From contig CAMMJA010000001.1 of NCBI GenBank assembly GCA_946497145.1, positions 85,334-140,126 of the forward strand: a stretch of 54,793 nt of DNA, written 5' to 3'. Under the pieces are notes generated by a model. That model was not told the DNA's origin. It searched no databases and saw only the letters and a list, made by a program, of their open reading frames with translations. The position numbers were made by a program, and so were the translations under genes. The DNA is from an uncultured Mycoplasmatota bacterium (lineage in GTDB: Bacteria; Bacillota_I; Bacilli_A; RF39; UBA660). Below, piece by piece: positions 14,763-25,106 of this stretch (its first letter is position 1; every line of letters starts with the position of its first letter).

Positions 14763-15647
14763 ATGGGAATTTTTCAGACAAACAGCTTACCTGATAATAT
14801 TTTGCAACAGATCAAGAAAAAGAAATTAGTTTCTCGCTATCTTTTACTGATTATAGCTTTGTTTATTTCGGCTTTATCTTTTAACTTGCTTTTTTTTCCA
14901 ACTAAAATCGTGGCCGGAGGAACGAGTGGTTTATCTATTCTAACGGAACATCTTTTTGGATGGAACCCATCGATTTTTATTTTTATTATCTCAGCAATTT
15001 TGTTGTTGCTAAGTTTTCTATTCCTAGGAATTGAAAAAACTTCAGGTACAGTAGTGGCTACTTTTTTGTATCCTTTCTTTGTAAATTTTACGGCTAATTT
15101 AGCAGATTACATCCGTCTAGATACTTCTGATTTAGTATTGGTTTCTATTTTTGGTGGACTAATCAGTGGGATTACCGGAGGAATTTTGTTTAAAATTGGT
15201 TTTAGTAGCGGTGGTTTAAATATTATTAGTCAATTATTATACAAATATAAGCATATATCTATTAGTAAAAGTAATTTTGTAATCAATGGTATTATCGTAA
15301 TTGTTGGTGGAATATATTTTGGTTGGACGATGGTAATGTATGCTGTCATTGTCATTTACATCAACAGTTTAATGATTGATAAAGTATTGCTTGGTGTATC
15401 GCAAAACAAGGCCTTTTATATTATTACAAGTGAAGAACAAGAAGTAAAGCAATATATTATAGAAAAGTTAAAACACAGTGTTACCGTTTTTGATGTTAAA
15501 GGTGGCTATATGGAAAAGAAACGGAAAGTACTGATGGCCGTAGTGCCTACGAAAGAGTATTTTCAACTAACGGAAGGAATTAAACTGCTTGATCCGAATG
15601 CCTTTTTTGTGGTTATGGATGCATACCAAGTAGAAGGAGGGGCCTAG
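14763..15647 (+). CDS. yitT: YitT family membrane protein (second copy)
   Basis: A 294-aa paralogue of the preceding gene, aligned along its full length: GGTSGLSILTEHLFG here against GGVSGVAIIIKHIFG, and HSVTVFDVKGGYMEKKR against HGVTIFQAKGGYTKERQ. It has the same multi-span N-terminal part and DUF2179 C-terminus. The ATG at 14763 follows GGAGGAG, one base after the previous stop, so the upstream track start at 14733 is rejected. Tandem duplication of one ancestor is the simplest explanation. Confidence 0.87.
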   Translation: MGIFQTNSLPDNILQQIKKKKLVSRYLLLIIALFISALSFNLLFFPTKIVAGGTSGLSILTEHLFGWNPSIFIFIISAILLLLSFLFLGIEKTSGTVVATFLYPFFVNFTANLADYIRLDTSDLVLVSIFGGLISGITGGILFKIGFSSGGLNIISQLLYKYKHISISKSNFVINGIIVIVGGIYFGWTMVMYAVIVIYINSLMIDKVLLGVSQNKAFYIITSEEQEVKQYIIEKLKHSVTVFDVKGGYMEKKRKVLMAVVPTKEYFQLTEGIKLLDPNAFFVVMDAYQVEGGA

Positions 15648-15680
15648 CCATAAAATTCCACAGACAAAAATACATTTTTA

Positions 15681-15689
15681 TGATATAAT
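15681..15689 (+). promoter_or_regulatory. Extended -10 promoter of ftsE
   Basis: TGA followed by TATAAT, 25 bases before the ftsE start; the -35 is weak. Confidence 0.5.
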
Positions 15690-15714
15690 GGTTTAGAGTA
15701 AGGTGGTAAGAAGT

Positions 15715-16413
15715 ATGGATTTAATTAGAATTAAAGACGTAAAGAAGCAGTACAAAAATGGCGTTACGGCTATTAGTGATTTAAACTTAGCGATCAAAAA
15801 AGGGGATTTTGCTTTTATCATCGGTGGCTCAGGTAGTGGAAAAAGTACACTGATTAAAATGTTGTATCGTGAAGAGAAACCGACGGCAGGAGAAATTATC
15901 GTCGGTGGAATTAACGTTGCCAAATTAAGAAATAAGAAAGTATATAAATTAAGACGGAAGTTAGGAATCGTCTTTCAAGATTATCGCTTGTTACCCAAGT
16001 TAAACGTGTATGAAAATGTGGCTTTTGCTTTAGAAGTTCTTGGTGCGAAAAAAGACGAAATCAGAGTAAAGACGTTGAAGGCCATCGAACTAGTTGGCTT
16101 AAAAGCGAAAATTCATAATTATCCGGATCAACTATCGGGTGGAGAACAACAAAGAGTGGCCATTGCAAGAGCGATCGTCAACGAACCAAAGTTGTTGATT
16201 TGTGATGAACCAACAGGAAATTTGGATCCAGAGCGCAGTATGGAAATCGTGAAAATATTGGAAGAGATCAATCAAACTTGTAAGACGACGATCATTATGG
16301 CAACCCACGATCGAGACATTGTAAACAAAATGCAAAAACGGGTATTGGTGTTGAAAGATGGAAGATTAGTCAAAGATTATGAGAAAGGAACGTATCACAA
16401 TGAAGATATTTAG
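15715..16413 (+). CDS. ftsE: Cell division ATP-binding protein FtsE
   Basis: The ATPase of the FtsEX complex, which controls a peptidoglycan hydrolase rather than transport. The 232 residues contain Walker A GGSGSGKST, the Q-loop VFQDYRLLPKL, signature LSGGEQQR, and Walker B LLICDEPTGNLDP with the switch His in MATHD. The ATG at 15715 after AAGGTGG is preferred to the track GTG. It overlaps ftsX by 14 bases, indicating coupling. Confidence 0.96.
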   Translation: MDLIRIKDVKKQYKNGVTAISDLNLAIKKGDFAFIIGGSGSGKSTLIKMLYREEKPTAGEIIVGGINVAKLRNKKVYKLRRKLGIVFQDYRLLPKLNVYENVAFALEVLGAKKDEIRVKTLKAIELVGLKAKIHNYPDQLSGGEQQRVAIARAIVNEPKLLICDEPTGNLDPERSMEIVKILEEINQTCKTTIIMATHDRDIVNKMQKRVLVLKDGRLVKDYEKGTYHNEDI

Positions 16414-17299
16414 AATGTTAGGACGCAGTATTCGCGATGCATTTAAGAGTGTATTTCGTAATTTTAGTTTGTCTTTGGCCTCTATTTCTTGTATTACCAT
16501 TACTTTGATTATCGTTGCTGTATCGATGGTAGCATCTTACAATGTGGAACACTTTTCGAAAGTCATTCAAAAAGATGTTACGATGGTCGTATTCTTAAAC
16601 AACGAGATTACGCAAGAAGAAATTGATGATTTAAGTGAAAAAATCAATTCCTTAGACAACATTGAGACATGTGACTTCAAATCAAAAGAACAATCTAAGG
16701 AAGAAATGATGAGTGAGTCTGATGTGTTTGAAGGCATTATGGGAACTTGGAATGAAGAAGATAATCCTTTAAAAGATTCGTTCTTAATTAAGGTAAAAGA
16801 TATCAATCATATTAAAGATACAGCAGATACCATTAAATCGTTGGAAAAAGTAGATGTTGTAAATTATGGAGAAGAAATGGTAGGAAATTTAATATCCGCT
16901 TTTAAAGCAGTAGAAAAGATTTCTGTTATTGCTGTGGTGGCTTTAATCGTCGTAACCGTTTTCTTAATTATCAATACCATCAAACTTACGATTTTTTCAA
17001 GAAAAAGAGAGATTTCTATCATGCGTTTGGTTGGTGCTAGTAACTTTACGATCAAAACGCCGTTCATCGTGGAAGGAATGGTACTGGGCTTGATCGGATC
17101 CATTATTCCTGTGTTGATTGTTATATATGGATACACTTTATTATTTGATCACTTCGATGGAGTTTTATATTCTTCATTGATTCAAATGGTCAATCCACAA
17201 CCGTTTGTTTATCTTGTATCTATTTTAGTCATTATTATTGGAATGTTAGTCGGAATGATTGGTAGTGCTTCCGCTGTAAGAAAGTATTTGAAAGTATAA
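16400..17299 (+). CDS. ftsX: Cell division membrane protein FtsX
   Basis: The 299-aa membrane half of FtsEX. There is a transmembrane segment after the N-terminus (residues about 25-45), an extracellular domain to about 170 that would touch the hydrolase, then three more segments typical of the FtsX/MacB fold (REISIMRLVGAS motif between the second and third). The ATG at 16400 follows GAAAGGAA. Its TAA overlaps the ATG of the downstream hydrolase by one base, so complex and effector are made from one message. Confidence 0.95.
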   Translation: MKIFRMLGRSIRDAFKSVFRNFSLSLASISCITITLIIVAVSMVASYNVEHFSKVIQKDVTMVVFLNNEITQEEIDDLSEKINSLDNIETCDFKSKEQSKEEMMSESDVFEGIMGTWNEEDNPLKDSFLIKVKDINHIKDTADTIKSLEKVDVVNYGEEMVGNLISAFKAVEKISVIAVVALIVVTVFLIINTIKLTIFSRKREISIMRLVGASNFTIKTPFIVEGMVLGLIGSIIPVLIVIYGYTLLFDHFDGVLYSSLIQMVNPQPFVYLVSILVIIIGMLVGMIGSASAVRKYLKV

Positions 17300-18504
17300 T
17301 GAAAAAGTTAAAGATTAGTTTCGTTCTACTTCTTTTATTGCCACTTTGTATACTACCAACCAAAGTGGAAGCAGCAACCTTACAAGAATACATTGATAAA
17401 TTAAATGCTTATCAACAAGAAGTAGATGAGGCACAAGATAAGATCAACCAGACCGAAGCACAGATTAACAAAATAAAAGGTGAAATCAACAGCATCAACG
17501 CGGAAATGAAACAAATGGTGGAAGATATTGAAAGAATGCACGATGAAATTGAACAATACAACGAAGAGATTAAAGATAAAAGTTTACAAACCAAACAATT
17601 ATTTCAATATTTACAAGTGTCAGAAGGCGAAAATGTGTATTATGAATACATTTTTGGAGCCGAAAATATTACAGATTTGATCTATCGTATGTCAATCGTA
17701 GAACAGTTGACAGATTACAACGAAAAGACGATTAATCAACTAGAAGATATGATCGAAGAAAATAAAAGACGCGAACAAGAATTAAAAGAAAAAGAAGTTG
17801 AACTAGAAGAAAGTAAAGTAACACTAAGCAATAAGATTTCTACTTTAGAAGGGGAAAAGATTAGTATCAATGCGGGTGCGATTTCCTCTAGGGAACAGTT
17901 GGCCATCTATAAAGATATGGTAGCAAACTTTGAAGAACTTGGTTGTCAGCCAACCGATGTTATTGGGGTAGATTGTGCGAAAACTGTTTCAGTTTCTGGA
18001 TTCTATCGTCCAACGACGACAGGTTATATTACCGGCTTTATGGGATATCGCGATCTTTCGGTAGCGGGCAATAACTTCCACTTAGGAATCGATATCGGTA
18101 GTGACAATAAGCGAAATGAAAGAGTATACCCAATTGCTGCTGGAAAAATTCAACGTATTTATACCGATAGCTATGGTGCAAAAATGGTATTGATTTACCA
18201 CTATGATGCCAATACTGGAAAGAATTATAGTTCTTTGTATGTTCATTTGAGCAGTTGGTCACCTAATATTTACGAAGGTCAGACCATCACCCCAGATCAA
18301 TACATTGGTTATATGGGAGATACTGGTTTTGCCCTCGGTGTACACTTACACTTAGAGGTAGCCGATTGTAGGTTGTATGATTTAACGGATCGTAATTGTT
18401 ACAATTGGACTCATTACGCCCAATATGTTGAAGATCGTTACAACCAAGGATTCCATGGAGCACAGTCGCTTCTTAACTTACCATCAAGTTGGTCTAGCAG
18501 ATAA
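17299..18504 (+). CDS. PcsB/CwlO-like secreted peptidoglycan hydrolase (coiled coil + M23)
   Basis: A 401-aa exported protein: signal peptide (residues 1-25, cut after VEAA), a long coiled coil rich in Glu/Lys/Gln (about 30-215), and an M23 endopeptidase domain (about 240-375) with the Zn ligands in FHLGIDIG and HLHLEV. In Streptococcus and Bacillus, coiled-coil hydrolases (PcsB, CwlO) are activated from outside by FtsEX, and the one-base overlap with ftsX strongly suggests this is that effector. It ends at a terminator. Confidence 0.92.
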   Translation: MKKLKISFVLLLLLPLCILPTKVEAATLQEYIDKLNAYQQEVDEAQDKINQTEAQINKIKGEINSINAEMKQMVEDIERMHDEIEQYNEEIKDKSLQTKQLFQYLQVSEGENVYYEYIFGAENITDLIYRMSIVEQLTDYNEKTINQLEDMIEENKRREQELKEKEVELEESKVTLSNKISTLEGEKISINAGAISSREQLAIYKDMVANFEELGCQPTDVIGVDCAKTVSVSGFYRPTTTGYITGFMGYRDLSVAGNNFHLGIDIGSDNKRNERVYPIAAGKIQRIYTDSYGAKMVLIYHYDANTGKNYSSLYVHLSSWSPNIYEGQTITPDQYIGYMGDTGFALGVHLHLEVADCRLYDLTDRNCYNWTHYAQYVEDRYNQGFHGAQSLLNLPSSWSSR

Positions 18505-18533
18505 ACATGATTCTAAATGGATCATGTTTTCTT
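18503..18533 (+). terminator. Rho-independent terminator after the hydrolase gene
   Basis: AAACATGAT and ATCATGTTT form a 9-bp stem around TCTAAATGG, followed by TTCTT. Confidence 0.8.
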
Positions 18534-18560
18534 GTATTCTGATTTATTACATGATAGAAT
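18532..18560 (+). promoter_or_regulatory. Promoter of uvrB
   Basis: TTGTAT, a 17-base spacer and TAGAAT with an extended TGA before it. No SOS (LexA) box was recognised around it. Confidence 0.65.
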
Positions 18561-18605
18561 AAATTATCGAAATTTATGGATAATATTAAAAAAGGAGACG
18601 TAACT

Positions 18606-20558
18606 ATGTTTGATTTGGTTTCAAAGTATCAACCGAGTGGCGACCAGCCAGAAGCCATTCATCAATTGGTGATGGGAATAAAAAATGGTAGAAAAGAACA
18701 AGTATTATTAGGTGCAACCGGTACTGGTAAAACGTTTACCATTGCCAATGTCATTAAAGAAGTAAATAAACCAACCTTGGTTCTTGCACACAATAAGACG
18801 CTGGCAGGCCAACTTTATTCAGAACTAAAAGAATTATTCCCAAACAATCGTGTGGAATACTTTGTTTCCTATTACGATTATTATCAGCCCGAGGCCTATG
18901 TACCGAGTACAGATACTTACATTGAAAAAGATTCGTCGATCAACGATGAAATCGATGAGTTAAGACATGCAGCGACCAGCAGTTTGCTATCTAGACGTGA
19001 TGTTATCGTGGTAGCCAGTGTTTCTTGTATTTATGGTATTGGGGAAGTAGAAGAATACTTAAATAAAATGTTAACCATCAATGTGGGAGACCAAGTAGAA
19101 AGAAATCAAGTTTTAGTTAAATTGGTAGAAATGATGTACGAAAGAAATGACTTTGACTTTAAGAGGGGAACATTTCGCGTAAAGGGGGACGTCTTAGAAA
19201 TCATTCCTACTTATCAGCGAACGACCGGGTATCGAATCGAATTTTTTGGAGATGAAATTGATCGAATTAGTGAAATTGATTCCCTAACAGGCGTTGTATT
19301 ACATGATAAAAAAACAATTTCTTTATTCCCTGCTAGTCACTTCGTAACCAGTGATGAAAAGTTAAAAAGAGCAGTTCAATCCATTAAAGAAGAGTTAAAA
19401 GTACGATTAGAACAACTAAAACAAGAAAATAAATTATTGGAATACCAACGATTAGAACAACGAACTAACTATGATTTAGAGATGTTGCAAGAAACTGGTT
19501 TTTGTCATGGTATTGAAAACTACTCTAGACACATGGCCGGTAAAAAAGAAGGAGAAACGCCAACAACATTAATGGACTTTTTTCCGGATGATTATTTGTT
19601 GGTTGTCGACGAATCCCATGTTACATTACCACAAGTAAGAGGTATGTACAACGGGGATCGGGCTCGTAAGATGAACTTAGTAGAATATGGTTTTCGCTTA
19701 CCTAGTGCCTTAGATAATAGACCTTTAAAGTTTGAGGAATTTGAACAAAAAATCAACCAAGTAATCTATGTTTCCGCTACACCTGGTGACTATGAACTTG
19801 CGCATACCCATCAACAATTTGTAGAACAAATTATTCGTCCAACAGGACTGTTGGATCCAACCGTAGAAGTAAGAAAAAGTGAAGGTCAAATTGATGATTT
19901 AATTTATGAAATCAAACAACGCATGGAAAAAAATGAACGAACGCTTATTACTACTTTGACGATTCGTATGGCGGAAGAGTTAACCAACTATTTAAAAGAA
20001 CTAGATATTAAAGTAGCATATTTACACACAGAAGTAAAAACTTTAGAACGATTACAGATCATCCATGATCTAAGAGAGGGAAAGTATGATGTGGTAGTTG
20101 GAATCAACTTGTTGCGTGAAGGAATCGATATTCCAGAAGTATCCTTGATTGCTATCTTAGATGCAGACAAGGAAGGATTCTTGCGTAGCAATCGTAGTTT
20201 GATTCAAACGATTGGACGTTGTGCCAGAAATGCCAACGGACACGTAATCATGTATGCCGATAAAATAACAGATAGTATGAAACAAGCCATCGATGAAACT
20301 GCCCGTCGTCGTAAAATTCAAGAGGAGTACAACCGAGTTCATGGAATTACGCCAAGAACCATTCAAAAAGAAATTCGTGAGGTGGTAAGCAACCAAATCA
20401 CGACGGATAAGCCAAAGAAGAAAAAGATGAGCAAACAAGAAAAACTAGAAATGCTAGAAAAAATTGAAACAGAGATGAGAGAAGCGGCAAAAAATCTTGA
20501 CTTTGAACGTGCGATGCAGCTACGAGATATTTTGTTTGAAATGAAAGGGGAACAATGA
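18606..20558 (+). CDS. uvrB: Excinuclease ABC subunit B
   Basis: Damage-verifying helicase-like subunit of nucleotide excision repair. The 650 residues contain Walker [13 protein letters not shown], the beta-hairpin region ([12 protein letters not shown]), helicase motifs ([26 protein letters not shown]-like end) and a C-terminal UvrC-binding UVR motif ([18 protein letters not shown]). The ATG at 18606 follows AAGGAGA. The start of the next gene overlaps its stop (ATGA), so the radical SAM protein is coupled to it. Confidence 0.97.
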   Translation: MFDLVSKYQPSGDQPEAIHQLVMGIKNGRKEQVLLGATGTGKTFTIANVIKEVNKPTLVLAHNKTLAGQLYSELKELFPNNRVEYFVSYYDYYQPEAYVPSTDTYIEKDSSINDEIDELRHAATSSLLSRRDVIVVASVSCIYGIGEVEEYLNKMLTINVGDQVERNQVLVKLVEMMYERNDFDFKRGTFRVKGDVLEIIPTYQRTTGYRIEFFGDEIDRISEIDSLTGVVLHDKKTISLFPASHFVTSDEKLKRAVQSIKEELKVRLEQLKQENKLLEYQRLEQRTNYDLEMLQETGFCHGIENYSRHMAGKKEGETPTTLMDFFPDDYLLVVDESHVTLPQVRGMYNGDRARKMNLVEYGFRLPSALDNRPLKFEEFEQKINQVIYVSATPGDYELAHTHQQFVEQIIRPTGLLDPTVEVRKSEGQIDDLIYEIKQRMEKNERTLITTLTIRMAEELTNYLKELDIKVAYLHTEVKTLERLQIIHDLREGKYDVVVGINLLREGIDIPEVSLIAILDADKEGFLRSNRSLIQTIGRCARNANGHVIMYADKITDSMKQAIDETARRRKIQEEYNRVHGITPRTIQKEIREVVSNQITTDKPKKKKMSKQEKLEMLEKIETEMREAAKNLDFERAMQLRDILFEMKGEQ

Positions 20559-21394
20559 GCAAGCAGTTTAAAAAAATCTACGTAGAAATTACCAATGCCT
20601 GTAATTTGACTTGCTCTTTTTGTTCTGTTTCGAAAAGAGTGAAAAGAGTAATGTCACCATTAGAATTTGAACATATTTTAACAGAAATTTCTCCATATAC
20701 CGATTATATATACCTCCATGTCAAAGGAGAACCCTTGTTACATCCGCAACTAGATACCCTATTGTCCTTGTGCGAAAAACATAATCTTAAAGTAAACATT
20801 ACGACCAATGGGACATTGTTTCCTTCCGTAGTTTCCACTTTAAAAAAGCATATTTGTCTTCATCAAATCAATTTTTCTTTGCACAGTGAACAGGAAGACG
20901 AAACACTTTATGAACAAATATTTGAAGGAGTAGAACAATTATCCACAGATATTGTGATTATTTATCGTTTTTGGGCATTAAAAGACAACAAATTGAATAA
21001 AAAATCCACAACAATAGTGGATAAATTACAAAAATTTTATCATCTTTCCCCAAAAATAGTGGAAAAAATAAAAAAAGAAAAGCATATTGCTTTGTCTTCC
21101 CATATTTTTGTGGATAAACAAAATCTCTTTGAATGGCCTAGTTTAGAAAATGGAGAACATCAAGAAGAGGGTTATTGTTATGGCCTAAAAAGTCATATTG
21201 CCATTCTTTCAGATGGAACGGTGGTTCCTTGTTGTCTAGACGCAGAGGGAGTAATTGCATTGGGAAATATTTTTCAATATTCGCTTGTAGACATTTTAGA
21301 AAGTAGTCGTGTGAAAAACATCAAATCGAATTTTTCCAATCGTAAGGCAATAGAAGAACTTTGTAGGAATTGTAGTTATAAAAAGCGTTTTTAA
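20555..21394 (+). CDS. Radical SAM/SPASM domain protein
   Basis: A 279-aa iron-sulfur enzyme. The radical SAM cluster motif CxxxCxxC is at Cys16, 20 and 23 (CNLTCSFC), followed by the GEP-like glycine motif [10 protein letters not shown]. The C-terminal part has SPASM-type cysteines ([20 protein letters not shown], then CRNC), which bind auxiliary clusters. SPASM enzymes often mature peptides or enzymes, but no precursor peptide was seen nearby, so the substrate is unknown. The ATG overlaps the uvrB stop; a terminator follows. Confidence 0.88.
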   Translation: MSKQFKKIYVEITNACNLTCSFCSVSKRVKRVMSPLEFEHILTEISPYTDYIYLHVKGEPLLHPQLDTLLSLCEKHNLKVNITTNGTLFPSVVSTLKKHICLHQINFSLHSEQEDETLYEQIFEGVEQLSTDIVIIYRFWALKDNKLNKKSTTIVDKLQKFYHLSPKIVEKIKKEKHIALSSHIFVDKQNLFEWPSLENGEHQEEGYCYGLKSHIAILSDGTVVPCCLDAEGVIALGNIFQYSLVDILESSRVKNIKSNFSNRKAIEELCRNCSYKKRF

Positions 21395-21416
21395 AAGGTA
21401 GCATTTGCTACCTTTT
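21393..21416. terminator. Bidirectional terminator
   Basis: AAAAGGTAGCA and TGCTACCTTTT form an 11-bp stem with a minimal loop between the convergent radical SAM and hypothetical genes. Confidence 0.88.
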
Positions 21417-21758
21417 GTATTTTTTATAATATTGTTTTTTTACATCTGTCATACGATCTTGAGAAATTCTTTCACATAATGCTCGTTGTAAAAGAGAACT
21501 GTCGGTATCTTTTGCTAAATCAATTACTGAAATATTATCTTCCTCATTTTTATAATCAACAGGCAAAGCAGTCTCTGTAATTAAGTGATAAGTGAGTTGT
21601 TCTAATATTTTGGCTTTTTCTTGCTGATTGTTTTGTTGATATTCTTGTAATTTTTTTAGCAATTGATAAACAAGTTCTGGTTCTACAATGATTTGTTCCA
21701 TGTTGTAGGTAGAAATGATTTCTCTTACTTTTTTGCGTTGCTTTTTTGTTAGTTCCAT
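21408..21758 (-). CDS. Hypothetical protein, small charged helical
   Basis: A 116-aa soluble protein I do not recognise. It starts MELTKKQRKKVREII and is rich in Lys, Glu and Gln with a Gln/Asn-rich stretch near residue 40 (EYQQNNQQEK), suggesting helices. AAGGAGT before the ATG and a good minus-strand promoter support it as real. It divides uvrB from uvrA. Confidence 0.65.
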   Translation of the reverse strand: MELTKKQRKKVREIISTYNMEQIIVEPELVYQLLKKLQEYQQNNQQEKAKILEQLTYHLITETALPVDYKNEEDNISVIDLAKDTDSSLLQRALCERISQDRMTDVKKQYYKKYKR

Positions 21759-21784
21759 AAGGATACTCCTTTCTTGTGCGTTTT

Positions 21785-21813
21785 ATTATACCAAAAAAGT
21801 ATGGTTTTGTAAA
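21785..21813 (-). promoter_or_regulatory. Promoter of the hypothetical gene
   Basis: On the minus strand TTTACA, a 17-base spacer and TATAAT preceded by TGG. It lies back to back with the uvrA promoter. Confidence 0.7.
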
Positions 21814-21831
21814 ACGAAAAAGAACAAAATG

Positions 21832-21840
21832 TGGTATAAT
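21832..21840 (+). promoter_or_regulatory. Extended -10 promoter of uvrA
   Basis: TGG followed by TATAAT, 20 bases before the uvrA start; weak -35. Confidence 0.55.
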
Positions 21841-21859
21841 AACTGCTGGGTGATGAAGT

Positions 21860-24667
21860 ATGGACAAGATCATTGTCAAAGGCGCAAGAGAAAACAATTT
21901 AAAAAATATTGATATAGAAATTCCAAAAAATAAATTGACAGTTATGACAGGTGTTTCCGGAAGTGGAAAAAGCTCCCTTGCCTTCGATACCATTTATGCG
22001 GAAGGGCAAAGACGTTATGTAGAAAGTTTGTCTGCTTATGCCAGACAGTTTTTGGGTGGTACAGAAAAACCGGATGTCGACAGCATTGAGGGGCTTTCTC
22101 CAGCCATCAGTATCGATCAAAAGACGACCAGCAAAAATCCTCGTTCTACTGTTGGTACGGTGACGGAAATCTACGATTATTTGCGATTGCTTTTTGCAAG
22201 AATTGGTGTTCCTTATTGCCCAGAACACAAGATTCCCATTACTTCACAAAGTGTCGAAGAAATGGTCAATAAGATTATGGAGTATCCAGTAGGAACAAAG
22301 TTGATTATATACGCTCCAGTCGTACATGGAAGCAAAGGAACCCACAAGGATATTTTAGACCAACTTCGCAAAGATGGATTCGCAAGAGTAAGAGTTAATG
22401 GTGAAATACATGATTTAAGTGAAGATATTGTATTAGAAAAAAATAAAAAAGATGCGATCGATGTCGTAGTAGATAGAATTGTGTTAAAAGAAGAAAGTAG
22501 AAGTCGTCTTCATGAATCGATTGAAATTGCGACGAAGTTGGCTGATGGGAAAGTAGTGATCGAATTTGTAGGAGATAAGGAAGTTGTCTTTTCTGAACAT
22601 TTTGCCTGTCCTTACTGCGAATTTTCACTTCCAGAATTAGAACCAAGAATATTTAGTTTTAATGCTCCCTATGGTGCTTGTCCTGATTGTAAGGGTTTAG
22701 GAATCAAACTGCAAATCGATCCAGATTTGGTCATTCCCAATCCAGAACTTAGCATTAAAGAAGGAGCTATTGTGACATTGGGTGACGACGTTGACAACAT
22801 GTATTTTAAAAAATTAGAATGTGTTTGCAAGCACTATAAAATTGATTTGGAAAAGCCGTTCAAGAAGTTGACCAAAAAAGAAAAGGACATTGTTTTGTAT
22901 GGTAGCCCTGAAAAGATTGAATTTCATTTTCAAACCAAAAGTGGAAATACGATGCACAATGTTGACTATTATGAAGGAATTATCAACAATTTGGAACGTC
23001 GCTATATGGAAACGAGCAGTACGTGGATTAGAGAATGGTTAGAAAATTACATGGTAGAACACGATTGCGATAGTTGCCACGGAGCAAGATTAAACGATAG
23101 TGTTTTATCCGTCTTGGTTGGTAAGAAAAACATCTACGAAGTAACCTGTATGAGCATCAAACAATTGATTCCCTTTTTTGACCATTTAAAATTGACGAAG
23201 GAACAACAAGCAATTGCGGATCTTATATTAAAAGAAATTAAATCACGTTTACAATTTTTATCGAATGTAGGACTAGAGTATTTGACCTTAAGTCGAACTG
23301 CTGGAACATTATCAGGTGGGGAAGCCCAAAGAATTCGTTTGGCAACACAAATTGGATCTCGTTTGACTGGTGTGTTATATGTTTTGGATGAACCAAGTAT
23401 TGGTCTACATCAGCGAGATAATGATCGTTTGATTCGCTCCATGCTCGAAATGCGCGACTTGGGAAATACGTTGATTGTCGTAGAACATGATACCGATACG
23501 ATGTTAGCGAGCGACTTTTTGGTAGACATTGGACCAGGTGCCGGAGATCAGGGTGGTGAAGTAGTGGCTCAAGGAACACCAGAAGAAGTCATGAAGAACG
23601 AAAAAAGTATTACTGGACGTTATTTGAGTGGGAAAGAATGTATTGAAGTTCCAAAAAAGAGAAGAAAAGGAAATAAAAAATATTTGGAAGTCAAAGGTGC
23701 TCAAGAAAATAACTTGAAGAATATCGATGTAAAAATACCACTTGGGACCTTTACTTGTATTACAGGAGTTTCAGGTAGTGGTAAAAGTAGTTTGATTAAC
23801 GAAATTTTATGTAAAGCCGTATCAAATCATCTATACCGTTCCAAAGAAAAACCAGGAAAGCATAAAAAAGTATTAGGAATGGAAAACGTCGATAAATTGG
23901 TAGAAATTTCCCAAAATCCAATCGGACGTACGCCAAGAAGTAACCCTGCAACGTACACGGGCGTGTTCGACGATATCAGAGAACTGTTTACCAATACCAA
24001 AGAAGCCAAGATGTATGGATTTGAAAAGAATCGTTTCTCTTTTAATGTCAAAGGTGGACGATGTGAAGCGTGCCGTGGAGATGGCGTAAAGAAGATTGAG
24101 ATGCATTTTTTACCCGATGTCTACGTTCCTTGTGAGGTGTGTCATGGTACCAGATACAACCAAGAAACACTTAAAATTAAGTACAAAGGAAAAAATATTG
24201 CAGACGTACTCGACATGCGGGTAACAGAAGCGTTGACGTTTTTTGAAAATGTACCCAAAATTAAGACAAAATTACAAGTACTAGAAGATGTAGGACTTGG
24301 ATATATTAAATTAGGACAAAGTGCGCCAACTTTATCTGGTGGAGAAGCCGAACGTGTGAAACTAGCCAAAGAACTTCAAAAACGTGCGACTGGAAAAACA
24401 CTGTTTGTGTTGGATGAACCGACCACTGGATTACATTCAAGCGACATTAAAAGATTGCTTGCAATTCTTCAAAAAATAGTAGATAATAATGATACAGTAG
24501 TCGTGATAGAACATAACTTGGATGTGATCAAAGTAGCAGATTACATCATAGATTTGGGACCAGAAGGTGGAGATTTGGGTGGTGAGATTGTGGCCCAAGG
24601 AACACCAGAAGAAGTATCCAAAGTAGAAAAATCTTATACCGGTCAGTTTTTAAAGAAAATATTATGA
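21860..24667 (+). CDS. uvrA: Excinuclease ABC subunit A
   Basis: The damage-scanning ATPase of nucleotide excision repair. At 935 aa it has normal length and two ABC cassettes: Walker [10 protein letters not shown] (near residue 31) and GVSGSGKSS again (near 640), two signatures ([11 protein letters not shown] and [11 protein letters not shown]) and two Walker B motifs ([10 protein letters not shown] and [10 protein letters not shown]). Zinc modules are visible as CPYCEF/CPDC and [14 protein letters not shown]. The yvlD gene follows within about ten bases, starting an operon uvrA-yvlD-lgt-trxB. Confidence 0.98.
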   Translation: MDKIIVKGARENNLKNIDIEIPKNKLTVMTGVSGSGKSSLAFDTIYAEGQRRYVESLSAYARQFLGGTEKPDVDSIEGLSPAISIDQKTTSKNPRSTVGTVTEIYDYLRLLFARIGVPYCPEHKIPITSQSVEEMVNKIMEYPVGTKLIIYAPVVHGSKGTHKDILDQLRKDGFARVRVNGEIHDLSEDIVLEKNKKDAIDVVVDRIVLKEESRSRLHESIEIATKLADGKVVIEFVGDKEVVFSEHFACPYCEFSLPELEPRIFSFNAPYGACPDCKGLGIKLQIDPDLVIPNPELSIKEGAIVTLGDDVDNMYFKKLECVCKHYKIDLEKPFKKLTKKEKDIVLYGSPEKIEFHFQTKSGNTMHNVDYYEGIINNLERRYMETSSTWIREWLENYMVEHDCDSCHGARLNDSVLSVLVGKKNIYEVTCMSIKQLIPFFDHLKLTKEQQAIADLILKEIKSRLQFLSNVGLEYLTLSRTAGTLSGGEAQRIRLATQIGSRLTGVLYVLDEPSIGLHQRDNDRLIRSMLEMRDLGNTLIVVEHDTDTMLASDFLVDIGPGAGDQGGEVVAQGTPEEVMKNEKSITGRYLSGKECIEVPKKRRKGNKKYLEVKGAQENNLKNIDVKIPLGTFTCITGVSGSGKSSLINEILCKAVSNHLYRSKEKPGKHKKVLGMENVDKLVEISQNPIGRTPRSNPATYTGVFDDIRELFTNTKEAKMYGFEKNRFSFNVKGGRCEACRGDGVKKIEMHFLPDVYVPCEVCHGTRYNQETLKIKYKGKNIADVLDMRVTEALTFFENVPKIKTKLQVLEDVGLGYIKLGQSAPTLSGGEAERVKLAKELQKRATGKTLFVLDEPTTGLHSSDIKRLLAILQKIVDNNDTVVVIEHNLDVIKVADYIIDLGPEGGDLGGEIVAQGTPEEVSKVEKSYTGQFLKKIL

Positions 24668-24677
24668 GGTGAGAAAA

Positions 24678-25106
24678 ATGAAGATGATCGTCAAGGGGAA
24701 AAATAATCAATTGCATATCAATCAGTTCTTTGAATGGTTGATTTACTTGGTTGGTTATACTTTGGTATTTTTAGGAATATCGGCTTTGTTTCGCTCGTTT
24801 AACATCGATAAAAGTTATTATGGATTGTACGGCTTTTTGGCAGTACTGATCATTTCTATCTTGAATAAGACTATCAAGCCCATTTTAGTTCGCTTGACGA
24901 TTCCGATTACTGGACTTACTCTTGGCTTGTTTTATCCTTGTATCAATTTGTTCATTTTAAAACTAACGGACTGGATTTTAGGAAGTCATTTTAACCTAGA
25001 AAATATTTGGATTGCCTTTTTCATTGCGATTTTAATCTCTATCATGAATCTTTTGATGGAAAACTTGATCATCAAACCAATTTTAAGGAAGGTGCGTCAT
25101 GAGTAG
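24678..25106 (+). CDS. YvlD/phage-holin-family membrane protein
   Basis: A 142-aa integral membrane protein with about four hydrophobic segments. The pattern LNKTIKPILVRLTIPITGLTLG matches the YvlD (DUF360) family, in which the segment NxxikPil...PiT..TlGlf is conserved. Function is not established. The ATG at 24678 after GAGGTGAG is preferred to the GTG at 24669. It overlaps lgt by 8 bases. Confidence 0.8.
   Translation: MKMIVKGKNNQLHINQFFEWLIYLVGYTLVFLGISALFRSFNIDKSYYGLYGFLAVLIISILNKTIKPILVRLTIPITGLTLGLFYPCINLFILKLTDWILGSHFNLENIWIAFFIAILISIMNLLMENLIIKPILRKVRHE

Noticed and set aside
21556-21993. ORF of 145 aa on the minus strand over the uvrA start
   Set aside because: Overlaps the hypothetical gene, both promoters and the uvrA start; its translation resembles no protein.
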